Positions 51,337-61,574 of a DNA stretch of 64,000 nt are shown here, one piece after another. This stretch comes from Kiritimatiellia bacterium (GTDB lineage: Bacteria > Verrucomicrobiota > Kiritimatiellia > UBA8416 > JADHWI01): positions 22,346 to 86,345 of the forward strand of contig JADHWI010000004.1 in the NCBI GenBank assembly GCA_016783565.1. The letters are read 5' to 3'. Numbering within the stretch: the stretch's first letter is position 1; each line of letters begins with the position of its first letter. The notes under the pieces are model-generated. The model had not been told where the DNA came from, did not search any database, and worked only from the letters and a program-made list of their open reading frames with translations. The position numbers were made by a program, and so were the translations under genes.

Positions 51337-52494
51337 ATGACCAAAAAGTGGAATTGGCTGGAGCGGCGGGAGAAACGTGATTTTCTTGCCCTTGAAGATG
51401 GAACTGTTTTGCGCGGGCATTCTGTCGGCGCGGAGCGTGATAGTGTTGGCGAGGTCGTGTTCAATACCGGAATGTCCGGTTACCAGGAGATTCTCAGCGA
51501 TCCATCTTACAGTGGGCAGTTTGTGACCATGACTTATCCGGAGATCGGTAATACCGGGATTAATACTCCTGATATGGAGTCACGAAAGTTCTTTGCCAAC
51601 GGATTTCTTGTGCATGAATTGAATGAGCCCAGCAACTGGCGTTGTGAGGAATCGCTGAGCGAGGCTTTCAAGCGGCAGGATGTGCCGGCTCTGGCGGGAC
51701 TTGATACGCGCACATTGACGAGTCTGCTTCGTGAGAAGGGTACGTTAAAAGGTTACCTGTCTCTGACTGGGGCGGTGTCGGAGGAGGATGCCATTGCGAA
51801 GGCACGCGCTTGGGAGGGCCTGGACGGCCAGGATTACGCCGCACAAGTGACGTGTGACGAGGCGTTTGATTGGGATCCTGATGGTTCGTTGACGGCATCG
51901 TGGGGCATTACCGATGTATTGCCCGAAACAGATCTGAACATCGTGGCTTATGACTTTGGTATTAAATGGAATATCCTGCGCAGCATGAGGCGCAGTGGTA
52001 TGTCGGTGCAGGTGGTCCCGGCGTCCACACCGGCGTCCGACGTGTTGGCTGCGAAGCCGGATGGCGTGTTTCTCTCTAATGGACCGGCGGATCCCAGTGC
52101 GGTGACTTATGCGATTGAGGCTGCACGCGAATTGTTGGGCAAGGTTCCCTTGATGGGGATTTGTCTTGGACACCAGATCCTGGGGCTGGCGTGTGGCGGC
52201 AAAACCTATCGTCTGAAGTTCGGTCATCATGGATGCAATCATCCGGTCATGGACCTTCGGACGAAGAAGGTGGAGATTACTTCTCAGAATCATAACTTTG
52301 CCATTGATCCTGAGTCGTTGCAAAAGGATCTCGTAGAGGTCACTCACCTGAATCTTAACGATCAGACGGTTGAAGGCCTGGCGCACCGCAGAGAGCCGAT
52401 GTTCTCGGTGCAGTATCATCCTGAGGCCTGTCCCGGTCCGCATGATCCCTACTACCTGTTCGAACGCTTTCGCGAGGTGATCGCCTCGGCGTAG
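51337..52494 (+). CDS. carA: Carbamoyl-phosphate synthase small subunit
   Basis: ORF opens at 51322, likely start [74 protein letters not shown]. Confidence 0.95.
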   Translation: MTKKWNWLERREKRDFLALEDGTVLRGHSVGAERDSVGEVVFNTGMSGYQEILSDPSYSGQFVTMTYPEIGNTGINTPDMESRKFFANGFLVHELNEPSNWRCEESLSEAFKRQDVPALAGLDTRTLTSLLREKGTLKGYLSLTGAVSEEDAIAKARAWEGLDGQDYAAQVTCDEAFDWDPDGSLTASWGITDVLPETDLNIVAYDFGIKWNILRSMRRSGMSVQVVPASTPASDVLAAKPDGVFLSNGPADPSAVTYAIEAARELLGKVPLMGICLGHQILGLACGGKTYRLKFGHHGCNHPVMDLRTKKVEITSQNHNFAIDPESLQKDLVEVTHLNLNDQTVEGLAHRREPMFSVQYHPEACPGPHDPYYLFERFREVIASA

Positions 52495-52553
52495 GCTGGC
52501 GCAATGGTGCGCAGGTCTGATCGAACAGGGAGCGGAAGGCATTCTTTCCCGGG

Positions 52554-54134
52554 CTACTTATAGTTGCGCGGGTTAACTCCGAGTTGGTGGATGCGGTAAT
52601 TCATGACCCGTTGTGTGGTTTGGAGGTGGCGCGCAGCCGCTGCCGCATTGCCCCTGTGCCGCTTGAGCGCATCGACAATAATTTCGCGTTCATAGGCATG
52701 CACGAGCGATTTTAGACTGGCCCCCTCATCGGGAATCGTTGGCGTATGTGTCAGCTCGCTTGTTTGCAGCGATGGCGGCATGGAATATCCATGAATTACG
52801 TCATCGTTCGATGTCAGTACGGCTCGCTCAATGCAGTTTTCCAGCTCGCGAACGTTGCCGGGCCAGTGATAACTCATCATCATGTTGATTGCCGTTGTGG
52901 AAATGCGCTTGATGCTTTTTTCGTAGGCTTCGTTGTACTTCTGAAGGAAGTGATCGGCAAGTGCTGTGATATCGGAACGTCGATTGCGCAATGGTGGCAG
53001 ATGGATAGGGAACACGTTCAGGCGATAGTATAGATCCTCTCGAAATGATCCTTCTGTGATGTGTGTTTCCAAATCACGGCTGGTTGCGGCGATCATGCGA
53101 ACGTTTACCGGGATTTGATCGATGCCGCCCACACGTTCGAATGTGCGTTCCTGTAACACGCGAAGGAGCCGGACTTGTACAGCAGGGGAGATGTCCCCGA
53201 TTTCATCAAGGAAAAGCGTGCCGCCATTGGCGAGTTCAAACCGCCCGAGTCTTTGTTGCACGGCACCGGTGAAGGAACCTTTCTCATGACCGAAAAGTTC
53301 GCTCTCGATGAGTTGTTCAGGTAATGCTGCACAGTTAACAGCTACAAAAGGACTGTTTTTCTTTTCGCTGCTAAAGTGGACCGCCCGTGCAACCAGTTCT
53401 TTTCCGGTTCCGGATTCCCCGCGGATCAGAACCGTGGCATTGCTGTCGGCAACCTGTGCAACCTGCTTATAGACCACATGCATGCTGCTGCAGTTTCCCA
53501 CAATATTTGCAGGGTGATAATGGTCTCCGAGTTCCTGCCGCAACCGTTGGTTCTCTGCCCTGAGAGATGCATGCTCGGCAAGCTGCTCGCGAATGCTGGC
53601 GACAGCCTGTGCCAAAAGATCTGCCACGAGTTGTATGAGGTTGAGCTCACGGCTAAGACCTTCTTCATGGATGACTGTGCGGTCAATACTTAGTGTGCCG
53701 ATGACATGTCGCTGGTGATGGATAGGGACGCAGAGAAAGGCTGTCCTTTCATCTTTTCGGGAGCGGGTTCGGTGTAGGAATCGCGGATCGTTTGCAATGT
53801 CAGGTACGAGGATGGGATCACCGGTTTCGGCGACCCGCCCCGTCACGCCCTCTCCAAGTTTGTACTGACCACGAGCTATCTCTTCCGTAGTGAGTCCCCG
53901 GGAAGCTTCAATCACGAAGATATCTGTTTCGGGGCGTCGGAGTGTCAGTGTCCCCCGGACAATGCTCAGCGAATCTTCTAGAATGTCCCAAACTTCGTCC
54001 AGCAATGCAGGTACGTCGTGCTGCCTTGTGATGGCACCTGAGATGCTGTAAAGAATCTCTAATTCGCGAGCATATTGTGTACTTTCGGCTCCAACTGCTT
54101 CGGTTGTAAGGTTGTCATTCATTTCTGATTCCAT
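52554..54134 (-). CDS. NifA-like sigma-54-dependent activator (GAF-AAA+-HTH)
   Basis: 526 aa; N-terminal GAF region, [48 protein letters not shown]-terminal [35 protein letters not shown]. Confidence 0.92.
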   Translation of the reverse strand: MESEMNDNLTTEAVGAESTQYARELEILYSISGAITRQHDVPALLDEVWDILEDSLSIVRGTLTLRRPETDIFVIEASRGLTTEEIARGQYKLGEGVTGRVAETGDPILVPDIANDPRFLHRTRSRKDERTAFLCVPIHHQRHVIGTLSIDRTVIHEEGLSRELNLIQLVADLLAQAVASIREQLAEHASLRAENQRLRQELGDHYHPANIVGNCSSMHVVYKQVAQVADSNATVLIRGESGTGKELVARAVHFSSEKKNSPFVAVNCAALPEQLIESELFGHEKGSFTGAVQQRLGRFELANGGTLFLDEIGDISPAVQVRLLRVLQERTFERVGGIDQIPVNVRMIAATSRDLETHITEGSFREDLYYRLNVFPIHLPPLRNRRSDITALADHFLQKYNEAYEKSIKRISTTAINMMMSYHWPGNVRELENCIERAVLTSNDDVIHGYSMPPSLQTSELTHTPTIPDEGASLKSLVHAYEREIIVDALKRHRGNAAAAARHLQTTQRVMNYRIHQLGVNPRNYK

Positions 54135-54224
54135 CTTGTAGATTCAATAATGTTTATAAAAATAAATATAATACAATAATGTATTGATGTAAATAAAAAG
54201 AACATAAAATAAATAATACTGACA

Positions 54225-55349
54225 CTATTTGCGACGTTTCGTGGCACGCGTGGGTTCTACTGCAAACGCGTTGGGTGTACCGGAAGTACGACGCTTCATG
54301 ATAGGGACATTCGGAGCGGGATTGAGAGGGCTTTTGTGAGCTTGAGAGCTTTGGATTTCCGCAAGGTATGGCGCAGGCAGGAAGGTTCTTTGCTTAAAAT
54401 GGTGTATCAGGCCCTGCGAGATGGCGGTTGCAAGGGATTCTCTGTAGCCTGATGTTGCGAGACGGGCCTCTTCCCGGGGGTTGGATATGAATCCTGTCTC
54501 GATGAGGATGGCAGGGCAGGGTGCTGCCCGCAGGACTGCGAATCGGGCGTGGCGGATTCCGCGATCTGGCGTAGCCGTAGCGGGGAGGATTGCGGTATGA
54601 ACGGAGTAAGCCAGGAGGAGGCTTGCAGCATCGAATCGGTTTCCAATACTGCGTTTTCCGGGACGGCTCCCCTCCGCGGTTGACGGGAATCCTGCCGCAG
54701 AGACGATGTAGGTTTCGTAGCCTGTCGATTGAGGATTGGATGAAGAGTTGACGTGAACACTCACGAAAACGGTTGCTTTGTGGCGTTTGGCTATGGTTGA
54801 TCGATCCGCCAGGGCCAGGGTTTGATCTGATTTGCGGGTGAGTGCCGTGCGTATGCCGGCATTGCGCAGGTGCATGGCCGTGCGACGACAGACGTCAAGG
54901 GTGACATCTTTCTCGTATAAACCGTGGGAGCCAATTGCGCCGGAATCCGCTCCTCCATGACCGGGATCCAGTACCACAATGGGTGTTTCAGCCGGTGGCA
55001 GGTATGATCGTGGTCGTAGAAGAGGTGCAAGGGTCTTTTCTGCATCCTGATCTGTCACGATCCAACGTTTTCTATTGATCATGGTGGGGGCATTGAGCCA
55101 GATGATTGCGTTGTTGAATTGTAGTTTTCTGCTGTTTGCGTGGAAGATGAGCTTGTGCTCCTGGCTGCGTAATAGTGCTGAGTTTCCTGAAATACGAGGG
55201 CGGGACAGTTCAAAGCGTTTTGCAATATCATGTATGTCTGTGGTTTCGGAAAGCCGTCTGGGATCGGCTGCGCCGTGAACGTGCAGCAGTGCTGCGAAGC
55301 TCAGTAGCGTCGTTATGGCTGCTTTAGTCTTGATCGTTTGCGTTGACAT
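54225..55349 (-). CDS. N-acetylmuramoyl-L-alanine amidase (Amidase_3), secreted
   Basis: 374 aa; signal-like N-terminus; VVLDPGHGGADSGAIGSHGLYEKDVTLDVCRRTAMHL, VFVSVHVNSSSNPQ, ILIETGFISNPREEARL. Confidence 0.9.
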   Translation of the reverse strand: MSTQTIKTKAAITTLLSFAALLHVHGAADPRRLSETTDIHDIAKRFELSRPRISGNSALLRSQEHKLIFHANSRKLQFNNAIIWLNAPTMINRKRWIVTDQDAEKTLAPLLRPRSYLPPAETPIVVLDPGHGGADSGAIGSHGLYEKDVTLDVCRRTAMHLRNAGIRTALTRKSDQTLALADRSTIAKRHKATVFVSVHVNSSSNPQSTGYETYIVSAAGFPSTAEGSRPGKRSIGNRFDAASLLLAYSVHTAILPATATPDRGIRHARFAVLRAAPCPAILIETGFISNPREEARLATSGYRESLATAISQGLIHHFKQRTFLPAPYLAEIQSSQAHKSPLNPAPNVPIMKRRTSGTPNAFAVEPTRATKRRK

Positions 55350-55414
55350 GCTGCGAGACCTATATCATCATCCCACCTGTTTAATCAATCCAAGAGATTT
55401 ATTGACAGGAGAGA

Positions 55415-56800
55415 TTGATGGCTGAAGTTGTGATTGATGCGGTTCCTCAGAAAGTGCGCGACTTGTTTAACAAAGGATTTTCGGCGCTGGAGCGAGGCAG
55501 GCTTGACTATGCAATTGACATGCTTTCGGAATGTCTTATAGATGTGCCGCAGTTCCTTCAGGCACGGCGGTTTCTTCGTGCCGCCGAGATGCAGCTATAC
55601 AAGGCTAATTGCGGATCGTCGGTGTCACGCATTGCGGCGCTGGCATCCACATTGCCCCTCTATCCTGTCGCCTTGTTGAAAATGTACAAAGGCGGCTTGC
55701 CGGCGGTGAATGCGGTTGACAAGCTGTTGCGCAAGGCTCCGTTGTTTAAACCTTATATGTTGATGTTTGCTCATGCGGCCGAGAGTGCAGATATGCCGGA
55801 AGCGGCCGTTCAGATGCTGGAAATCGGACGTGAGCACCACGTGGACGACGCACAGATTCTTGAGGGGTTGGGAGAGGCCTATGTCAAGGGCGAGCGACAT
55901 AAGGACGCCATTGCGTGCTATGAACGTGTTTGTGAACTGCGTCCCAATGATCCTGCTGCGCTCAAGTTGCTGAAAGATGCCATGGCGCTTGACAGTTTGA
56001 GTTCAGATTGGTCGCAGGCAGGGGAAGAAGGCGGTAGTTTTCAAGACCTTGTTCGCGATTCTGATGAAGCGAAACGCCTCGAGAAAGAAAGCAAGGCCGT
56101 CAAAAGCGAAGCGGATATCAACTTGCTTATTGATGATACGCTGAAAAGAATCGAGGCAGAGCCTGAAAATACAAATTATTATCGGTCACTCTCACGACTG
56201 TACGCACAGATTCATTCCTTTGATGATGCTGAAAATACCTTGAAGAAGGCCATTGAGTTGGCTCCGGGTGACCCGGAAATTGAGAATGCACTCATGAATG
56301 TACGCGTTCAACGTTTTGATGCTCAAATCAAGGAGTTGGATGCGCAAGGGGATGCAGAAGCTGCAACGGCTATGAGAGGCGAGCGCGATCAGTTTGTCTT
56401 TGATGATCTCCAGGATCGTGTTCATCGTTATCCCAATGATTTGATGTTGCGCTATAAACTCGGTGTCATCATGTATGAGAATAAATACATTACTGAGGCT
56501 ATTCAGCAATTTCAGCTTGCACAGCGAAATGCCAAGAATCGTACGCGAGCGTTGTATTACCTGGGTATGTGTTTCAATGTGAAGGGGCAATTTGATCTGG
56601 CTGCACAGCAGCTTCAGACTGCGGCGTCGGAGCTTTCCGTTATGGACGGGACCAAGAAAGATATCCTCTACGCAATGGGTGAAATTGCGGAGAAAACCGG
56701 TGATACGGTATCCGCCTTAGAGTACTTTAAGCAGATTTATCAAGTTGATATCCAGTTCCGTGACGTGGCGCAGAAAGTGGAGAAGGGATACGGCAAATAG
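55415..56800 (+). CDS. TPR-repeat protein
   Basis: 461 aa; multiple TPR-like units (GEAYVKGERHKDAIACYERVCELRPNDPAALKLL; ALYYLGMCFNVKGQFDLAAQQLQTA). Confidence 0.8.
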   Translation: MMAEVVIDAVPQKVRDLFNKGFSALERGRLDYAIDMLSECLIDVPQFLQARRFLRAAEMQLYKANCGSSVSRIAALASTLPLYPVALLKMYKGGLPAVNAVDKLLRKAPLFKPYMLMFAHAAESADMPEAAVQMLEIGREHHVDDAQILEGLGEAYVKGERHKDAIACYERVCELRPNDPAALKLLKDAMALDSLSSDWSQAGEEGGSFQDLVRDSDEAKRLEKESKAVKSEADINLLIDDTLKRIEAEPENTNYYRSLSRLYAQIHSFDDAENTLKKAIELAPGDPEIENALMNVRVQRFDAQIKELDAQGDAEAATAMRGERDQFVFDDLQDRVHRYPNDLMLRYKLGVIMYENKYITEAIQQFQLAQRNAKNRTRALYYLGMCFNVKGQFDLAAQQLQTAASELSVMDGTKKDILYAMGEIAEKTGDTVSALEYFKQIYQVDIQFRDVAQKVEKGYGK

Positions 56801-56850
56801 ATAAGCGTCGAATCAACGAGGGAGTGCGACTCGGCGGGAGCGACAGGCTT

Positions 56851-57678
56851 TTATTCAGCAGGCTGTATCCCGTTTGACGGCTTTGGCCGTTCTGGCCAAG
56901 TTCCGTTCATCGCATTTTCGACAATGAGACGCGTATCTTGTGGGAAATCGCTTCGTAGCATCCATTTGATGAAATTCGGGTCGTTTCTGACCAGGTCGGC
57001 CAATGGCCGTCCCTTATTTTTTCCGAAGTTGATGGAAACCTGGCCGTTTTCCCACCGTAAGCGTCCCGTTCGATCCACCCAGTCCGGATCTTTTGGGTTA
57101 CAGTAATCGTGCAGCGCGTCTGGATCTGTGGGTAGATCGTTGTACTTGTCGTATTGCCCTTCCAGAACCCGGATTGTAGCCAGGACGTCATCCTCGGCGC
57201 CGTGGGCCCCCATATGCATTTCTCCGCAGTAGAATGACAGGGCTGCACTCAGGTCACGCGGCTCTTTTCGATGAAAAATGCGTTGCACGTCGATCATGCG
57301 TCGTGATTCTGTATCAAACGTGACGCCGGCACGTTTGAACTCCTCCTGTAACATTGGAACATCAAAACGCACGATGTTATAGCCAGCCAGGTCGCTGTCA
57401 TCCAGAAGCTCACATACTTTTTCTGCAATCTCTTTGAATGTGGGGCTTTCGCGCACGTCATCGTCGGTGATGCCGTGAATGCGTGTGGACCCTTCCGGGA
57501 TAGGCATCTCGGGGTTGACACGGTAGGTATAGGTGCGTCGTTCGCCATCGGGAAACAGCTTGGTCACGGCAAGGTCGATGATGCGGTCTCCGCGTGGAGA
57601 TGTGCCAGTTGATTCTATATCGAAGAATGCCAGCGGTCGGTCAAGTTTGAGTAGGATATGTTGCTCTTTTTTAGTCAT
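56851..57678 (-). CDS. 3'-5' exonuclease, DnaQ/DEDDh family
   Basis: 275 aa; LAFFDIESTGTSPRGDRIIDLAV, RIHGITDDDV, LAGYNIVRFDVPMLQEEF, HGAEDDVLATIRVL. Confidence 0.9.
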   Translation of the reverse strand: MTKKEQHILLKLDRPLAFFDIESTGTSPRGDRIIDLAVTKLFPDGERRTYTYRVNPEMPIPEGSTRIHGITDDDVRESPTFKEIAEKVCELLDDSDLAGYNIVRFDVPMLQEEFKRAGVTFDTESRRMIDVQRIFHRKEPRDLSAALSFYCGEMHMGAHGAEDDVLATIRVLEGQYDKYNDLPTDPDALHDYCNPKDPDWVDRTGRLRWENGQVSINFGKNKGRPLADLVRNDPNFIKWMLRSDFPQDTRLIVENAMNGTWPERPKPSNGIQPAE

Positions 57679-57714
57679 GCAGTCATCCTAACGGCTTTAA
57701 CGCTGTGCATCAAC

Positions 57715-58290
57715 TCACGAATTCAATTGTTCTATTTCGGCATGACGAAAGCATTCTGTTACGTGGTCGTTGACCATGCCGATGGATTGCATGAATGCGT
57801 AGCAGATAGTGGAGCCAACGAAATTGAAACCGCGGCGTTTCAAGTCTTTACTCATGGTGTCTGACCGTGTGTCTTTTGACGGTATCTGGTCCATGGATAT
57901 CCATGTGTTCTGAATGGGGTTGCCGTCAACGTATCGCCAGATAAACGTCTCCAAAGATCCGAATTCTTCGATAATGGCTAACGTTCCACGGGCATTTCTG
58001 ATAGCGGATTCAATCTTAAGACGGTTGCGTACGATGCCCGCATCGGCAAGTAGACGCTGAACGTCTCTGTTATTGTATTCAGCAATTTTTGTATAATCAA
58101 AATTGTTGAATGCCTTTCTGTAATTATTTCGCTTTCGTAGAATGGTCAGCCAGCTTAATCCTGCTTGTGCGCCCTCAAGTATGAGCATTTCAAACAGGTA
58201 CCGATCATCGTGAATGGGAACCCCCCAGTCCTCATCGTGGTATGCAACATAAAGCGGATCGCTGCCGCACCATTCACATCTTTTTTTCAT
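57715..58290 (-). CDS. tag: DNA-3-methyladenine glycosylase I
   Basis: 191 aa; CEWCGSDPLYVAYHDEDWGVPIHDDRYLFEMLILEGAQAGLSWLTILRKRNNYRKAF. Confidence 0.93.
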   Translation of the reverse strand: MKKRCEWCGSDPLYVAYHDEDWGVPIHDDRYLFEMLILEGAQAGLSWLTILRKRNNYRKAFNNFDYTKIAEYNNRDVQRLLADAGIVRNRLKIESAIRNARGTLAIIEEFGSLETFIWRYVDGNPIQNTWISMDQIPSKDTRSDTMSKDLKRRGFNFVGSTICYAFMQSIGMVNDHVTECFRHAEIEQLNS

Positions 58291-58358
58291 TTTACTTTAC
58301 TCAATACGGATGGCTCTTATGTGCTTATCAATGGATTAAGCGAACATGCAGTCTTCCT

Positions 58359-59816
58359 CTATTCGGGAAGGGTTTCTTTCCATTCCGATAGTTGTTGGAG
58401 CAGGCGGGAAACGATGATTGGATTTTGTTCGGCTACATTGTTTCTTTCTTCGGGATCCTTTGGGATGTGATACAACTCTTTCCTGCTTCCGTCCGGTTCG
58501 GCAAAGAGTTTCCAGTCACCATCCCGTATGGCAAGGCCTGGAGGGGTGAACGCCTTGTTTCCGTGAACGCGACCGCGCCATTCCCAGAAGAGTGGTCGTC
58601 GTCGGGCCCGGGGGGTGCCTTTTAGTATATCTGAGACATCTTCGCCGTCAGGTTTGATGTCGGGTGTGGGAATGCCCGCAAGGGCGCATACCGTGGGAAG
58701 CCAGTCGACGGCCGCCATAACAGAAGTCTTGTCTACTGCTCCCGCAGGAATGTGATCAGGCCAGCGGGCAATGCATGGCATGCGAATGCCACCCTCGTAT
58801 AAGCTACGCTTTCGGCCTCTGAGCCGTCCAGTAGAGCCCATGCCCGAATTGCGCACGTTGCCGATGTGGTAATCTTCAGGGCCATTATCGCTCGTGAAGA
58901 AAATTAGAGTATGGTCTGCGATTTTCATCTCATCCAGTTTGTCAAGCAGTCGCCCCAGTGCCGCGTCAATATTGCCCATGACGGCACAGTAGGTTTTCAT
59001 CTGTTCTTCAAGGTCACTGGCCTTTTCAGCGTAGCCGCGCATCCATGATTCAAAGTCTTCTGGCTTTGCTTTAAGGCCCTGGTATTTCTTTAACTGTTCC
59101 GTAGTTGGACGGTTTGGCGCATGCGGAAGGAGTGTCCAGAGATTCAGGTAGAATGGCTGTCCTTCATTTTTTTCCAGAAAGGCGATGGCTTCGTCGACAA
59201 TGAGGTCGGTTGAGTGAGTCCAGAAATGGTCTTTGTTTGTGCAGGAATCGTAGCTGAGGTGCGCAAGATCAGTTTTGCTTTTCTTGCCGTTTCGGTCCCA
59301 GCTGGGGCCTGTTCCGACCAGGGTCCGATATGCATCAATGCCATACGCGCCGGGCTCCGGTGCATTCTGCGTGTTGCCAAGGTGCCATTTTCCGAAATGG
59401 CCGGTGTGGTATCCGGCGTTTTGAAGGATGCGTGTGACCATAGCTGCTTTTGGATCCAGATAATCCGGCATGCCGAGGTGCTTGTTATGGCTGTGTTTCC
59501 AGAGGTGTTGGTGAATACGATGTCGAGCGGGATAGTGGCCCGTCATAAATGCCGCCCTGCTTGGCGAACAAACTGAGGCGCTGGAGTAGAATTGCTCGAA
59601 ACGAGTTCCTTCTTTGGCCAGTCTGTCCATGTTGGGTGTTTTAAGGTAGGGGTGACCTGCGCATTTGAGATCCTGCCATCCCTGGTCATCTGTGAAGAAA
59701 AATATAAAGTTTGGGCGTGGCTTGTTGCGGGCGCCCGTTGCAGCCAGGCATCCCTGCATAGCCAGGCTGATTCCTCCTAATCCAAGTGTTTTCAGAAAAG
59801 TTCTTCTGGAGTTCAT
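58359..59816 (-). CDS. Sulfatase, secreted
   Basis: 485 aa; RRTFLKTLGLGGISLAMQGC (Tat/lipoprotein-like), FIFFFTDDQGWQDLKCAGHP, SVCSPSRAAFMTGHYPARHRIHQH, FGKWHLG. Confidence 0.92.
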   Translation of the reverse strand: MNSRRTFLKTLGLGGISLAMQGCLAATGARNKPRPNFIFFFTDDQGWQDLKCAGHPYLKTPNMDRLAKEGTRFEQFYSSASVCSPSRAAFMTGHYPARHRIHQHLWKHSHNKHLGMPDYLDPKAAMVTRILQNAGYHTGHFGKWHLGNTQNAPEPGAYGIDAYRTLVGTGPSWDRNGKKSKTDLAHLSYDSCTNKDHFWTHSTDLIVDEAIAFLEKNEGQPFYLNLWTLLPHAPNRPTTEQLKKYQGLKAKPEDFESWMRGYAEKASDLEEQMKTYCAVMGNIDAALGRLLDKLDEMKIADHTLIFFTSDNGPEDYHIGNVRNSGMGSTGRLRGRKRSLYEGGIRMPCIARWPDHIPAGAVDKTSVMAAVDWLPTVCALAGIPTPDIKPDGEDVSDILKGTPRARRRPLFWEWRGRVHGNKAFTPPGLAIRDGDWKLFAEPDGSRKELYHIPKDPEERNNVAEQNPIIVSRLLQQLSEWKETLPE

Positions 59817-59838
59817 GTTGTGGATCCGTCTGTATGTA

Positions 59839-61326
59839 TCAGTGTAGTAGGTTTTCTTTGTGCTTCTGTGGCATATCGGAGGCCAGAATGTAGGCGGTGG
59901 CAGATGTGGGGTCCTGTCGCATCCAGTGCGTGGCTACCTGGTACATCGTTTGTTTTCTCATTCCGCTTGTGGTAATTGAGGCCGCCCAGGTCATGGCGTT
60001 GGCCGGATCCTGTTTCATGGTCGCACGCACAAGTGTGCTTGCCGCCGGGTCGGTCTCCCATGAGGGGGGGTATTGCCCCAGCCATTCTGAGGTGGCGGTA
60101 GGGTCTGCCTTGATCCAGGCTGCTGTGAGCCGACTGAGTTCACGCCGTCGCAGTTCGGGTTCGTTCAGGGCCATAATCCAGTTTCCGGCAGCTTCGGGTG
60201 CATTCTTGCTCCATGACGAAACCAGACGATCGACGGCCGGCTGGTAGGCGGCGCTGCCCCGCAGGGCCTCGGTCCATTCTGCGGCCAGCTCAGGCTGGTA
60301 TGGCGTCCACGTTGAGATCATGGCTTCGGCCAGCAGGCGTTGGCTGCTGCCTTCACGAACCTCGTTGAATAACGTAGACATGGCGACAGGGTCAACACGC
60401 TTACTCATGTTGCCGATGACGCTATAGACGGCTGCGCGTTGGAGCTTCAGGTCGGGCAGTTTCCAAATATGGTCGAATGCCCAATCCGGGTCCTTTTTTG
60501 TCATCATATTAAAGAAAGGCCCCAGGCTGCTTTTTATGGCGTCGCCTTCAATATCCGGATCGGATGACAGCCATGTGAAGGCTGCATCCGGGTCAGCGGA
60601 AGCCCAGCTCATAAGGGCATTCTTTACTGCAGCATTGCGTGTAAGACGGTTGTCGATGCCGGCGGCATATTCCAGCGCGGATGCAGGTTCCAGTTGCCCC
60701 CATCGTGACATCAAACCCTGAAACAGTGCGTCGGCATTCGGTCCCCATTCCATATCTGCAATGGCGGCCAGTGCGGTCTCAATGTCTTCCGGTGCAATGT
60801 TTGCCATTGCCGCCTTGATTTGTTTTGAGTTCATGGTTCCGGATGCAATGGCCTGGTGCAAGGCAGACAGTCGCTTTTCCTGCTCGCCCTTAAGTGCATC
60901 GGAGTTTCTTGAGGATGGGTTTGCGTTGTTTAGTACGGTCGGTCGTTCGCCGCCTTCTCTTGCCGATAGGTAAAGGTCTCCTTCCGCCAGAAGCTCGGTA
61001 TGAGAGTTGTCGTCGCCGGAGCGTTGCGAGGCGTCTGTGACGCTATTGCCTTGTTCGTTGAGGGGGGTGCTCTCGGTTGGGCTTGTGCCTCCTTGAGCCT
61101 TGTTCTTGCCTGCAGTCAATGACATGGAGTCATGCGTACCCTGAAGGATTGTTTCCGTTGGAGTTGCGGGTATCTCTTCCGGTTTCTCGCGCAAGGTTGC
61201 GAAGGAGATCGCACCGACAATGCCGATGCAGGTGGTGCCAAGAACGATTTCCAGCACGGTAATTCTGGCCGTTCCATTACGCCTAGTTCCGTAATGCGTA
61301 TTTGCGTTGTTCATTTTGGTGCTCAT
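59839..61326 (-). CDS. Membrane-anchored repeat protein with W/DP-containing ~30-40 aa units
   Basis: 495 aa; N-terminal TM (ITVLEIVLGTTCIGIVGAISFATL), low-complexity linker, then reiterated units (SWASADPDAAFTWLSS; TKKDPDWAFDHIWKLPD; WTPYQPELAAEWTEAL; WSKNAPEAAGNWIMAL; WIKADPTATSEWLGQYP; MKQDPANAMTWAASI; WMRQDPTSATAYIL). Confidence 0.75.
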   Translation of the reverse strand: MSTKMNNANTHYGTRRNGTARITVLEIVLGTTCIGIVGAISFATLREKPEEIPATPTETILQGTHDSMSLTAGKNKAQGGTSPTESTPLNEQGNSVTDASQRSGDDNSHTELLAEGDLYLSAREGGERPTVLNNANPSSRNSDALKGEQEKRLSALHQAIASGTMNSKQIKAAMANIAPEDIETALAAIADMEWGPNADALFQGLMSRWGQLEPASALEYAAGIDNRLTRNAAVKNALMSWASADPDAAFTWLSSDPDIEGDAIKSSLGPFFNMMTKKDPDWAFDHIWKLPDLKLQRAAVYSVIGNMSKRVDPVAMSTLFNEVREGSSQRLLAEAMISTWTPYQPELAAEWTEALRGSAAYQPAVDRLVSSWSKNAPEAAGNWIMALNEPELRRRELSRLTAAWIKADPTATSEWLGQYPPSWETDPAASTLVRATMKQDPANAMTWAASITTSGMRKQTMYQVATHWMRQDPTSATAYILASDMPQKHKENLLH

Positions 61327-61395
61327 TGTGTGCCGTATGATTGGTGGTGTGGGAGGGGCGCTCAGCGATGGGCGTCCCTATCCCGATCGACGTCC

Positions 61396-61554
61396 CTACA
61401 GGTTAAGAACCAAGCGAAGGCCCTCATCAACCTGACGCATTGTCTGGGCATCGGTGTCTTCGACCTTGTCGCTTCCGGCTCCAATCTGTACGGTACTGTA
61501 CAAAATACAGGTCAACGGGTCAATTCTCGTTATCTTGGCCAACGTGCGATTGAA
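61396..61554 (-). pseudogene. Possible coding remnant
   Basis: Minus-strand open frame without ATG: FNRTLAKITRIDPLTCILYSTVQIGAGSDKVEDTDAQTMRQVDEGLRLVLNL*. Adjacent sequence carries two direct CGTCCCTA copies. Family not identified. Confidence 0.3.
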
Positions 61555-61574
61555 CTATTTTCTTGTTCGCCTTC

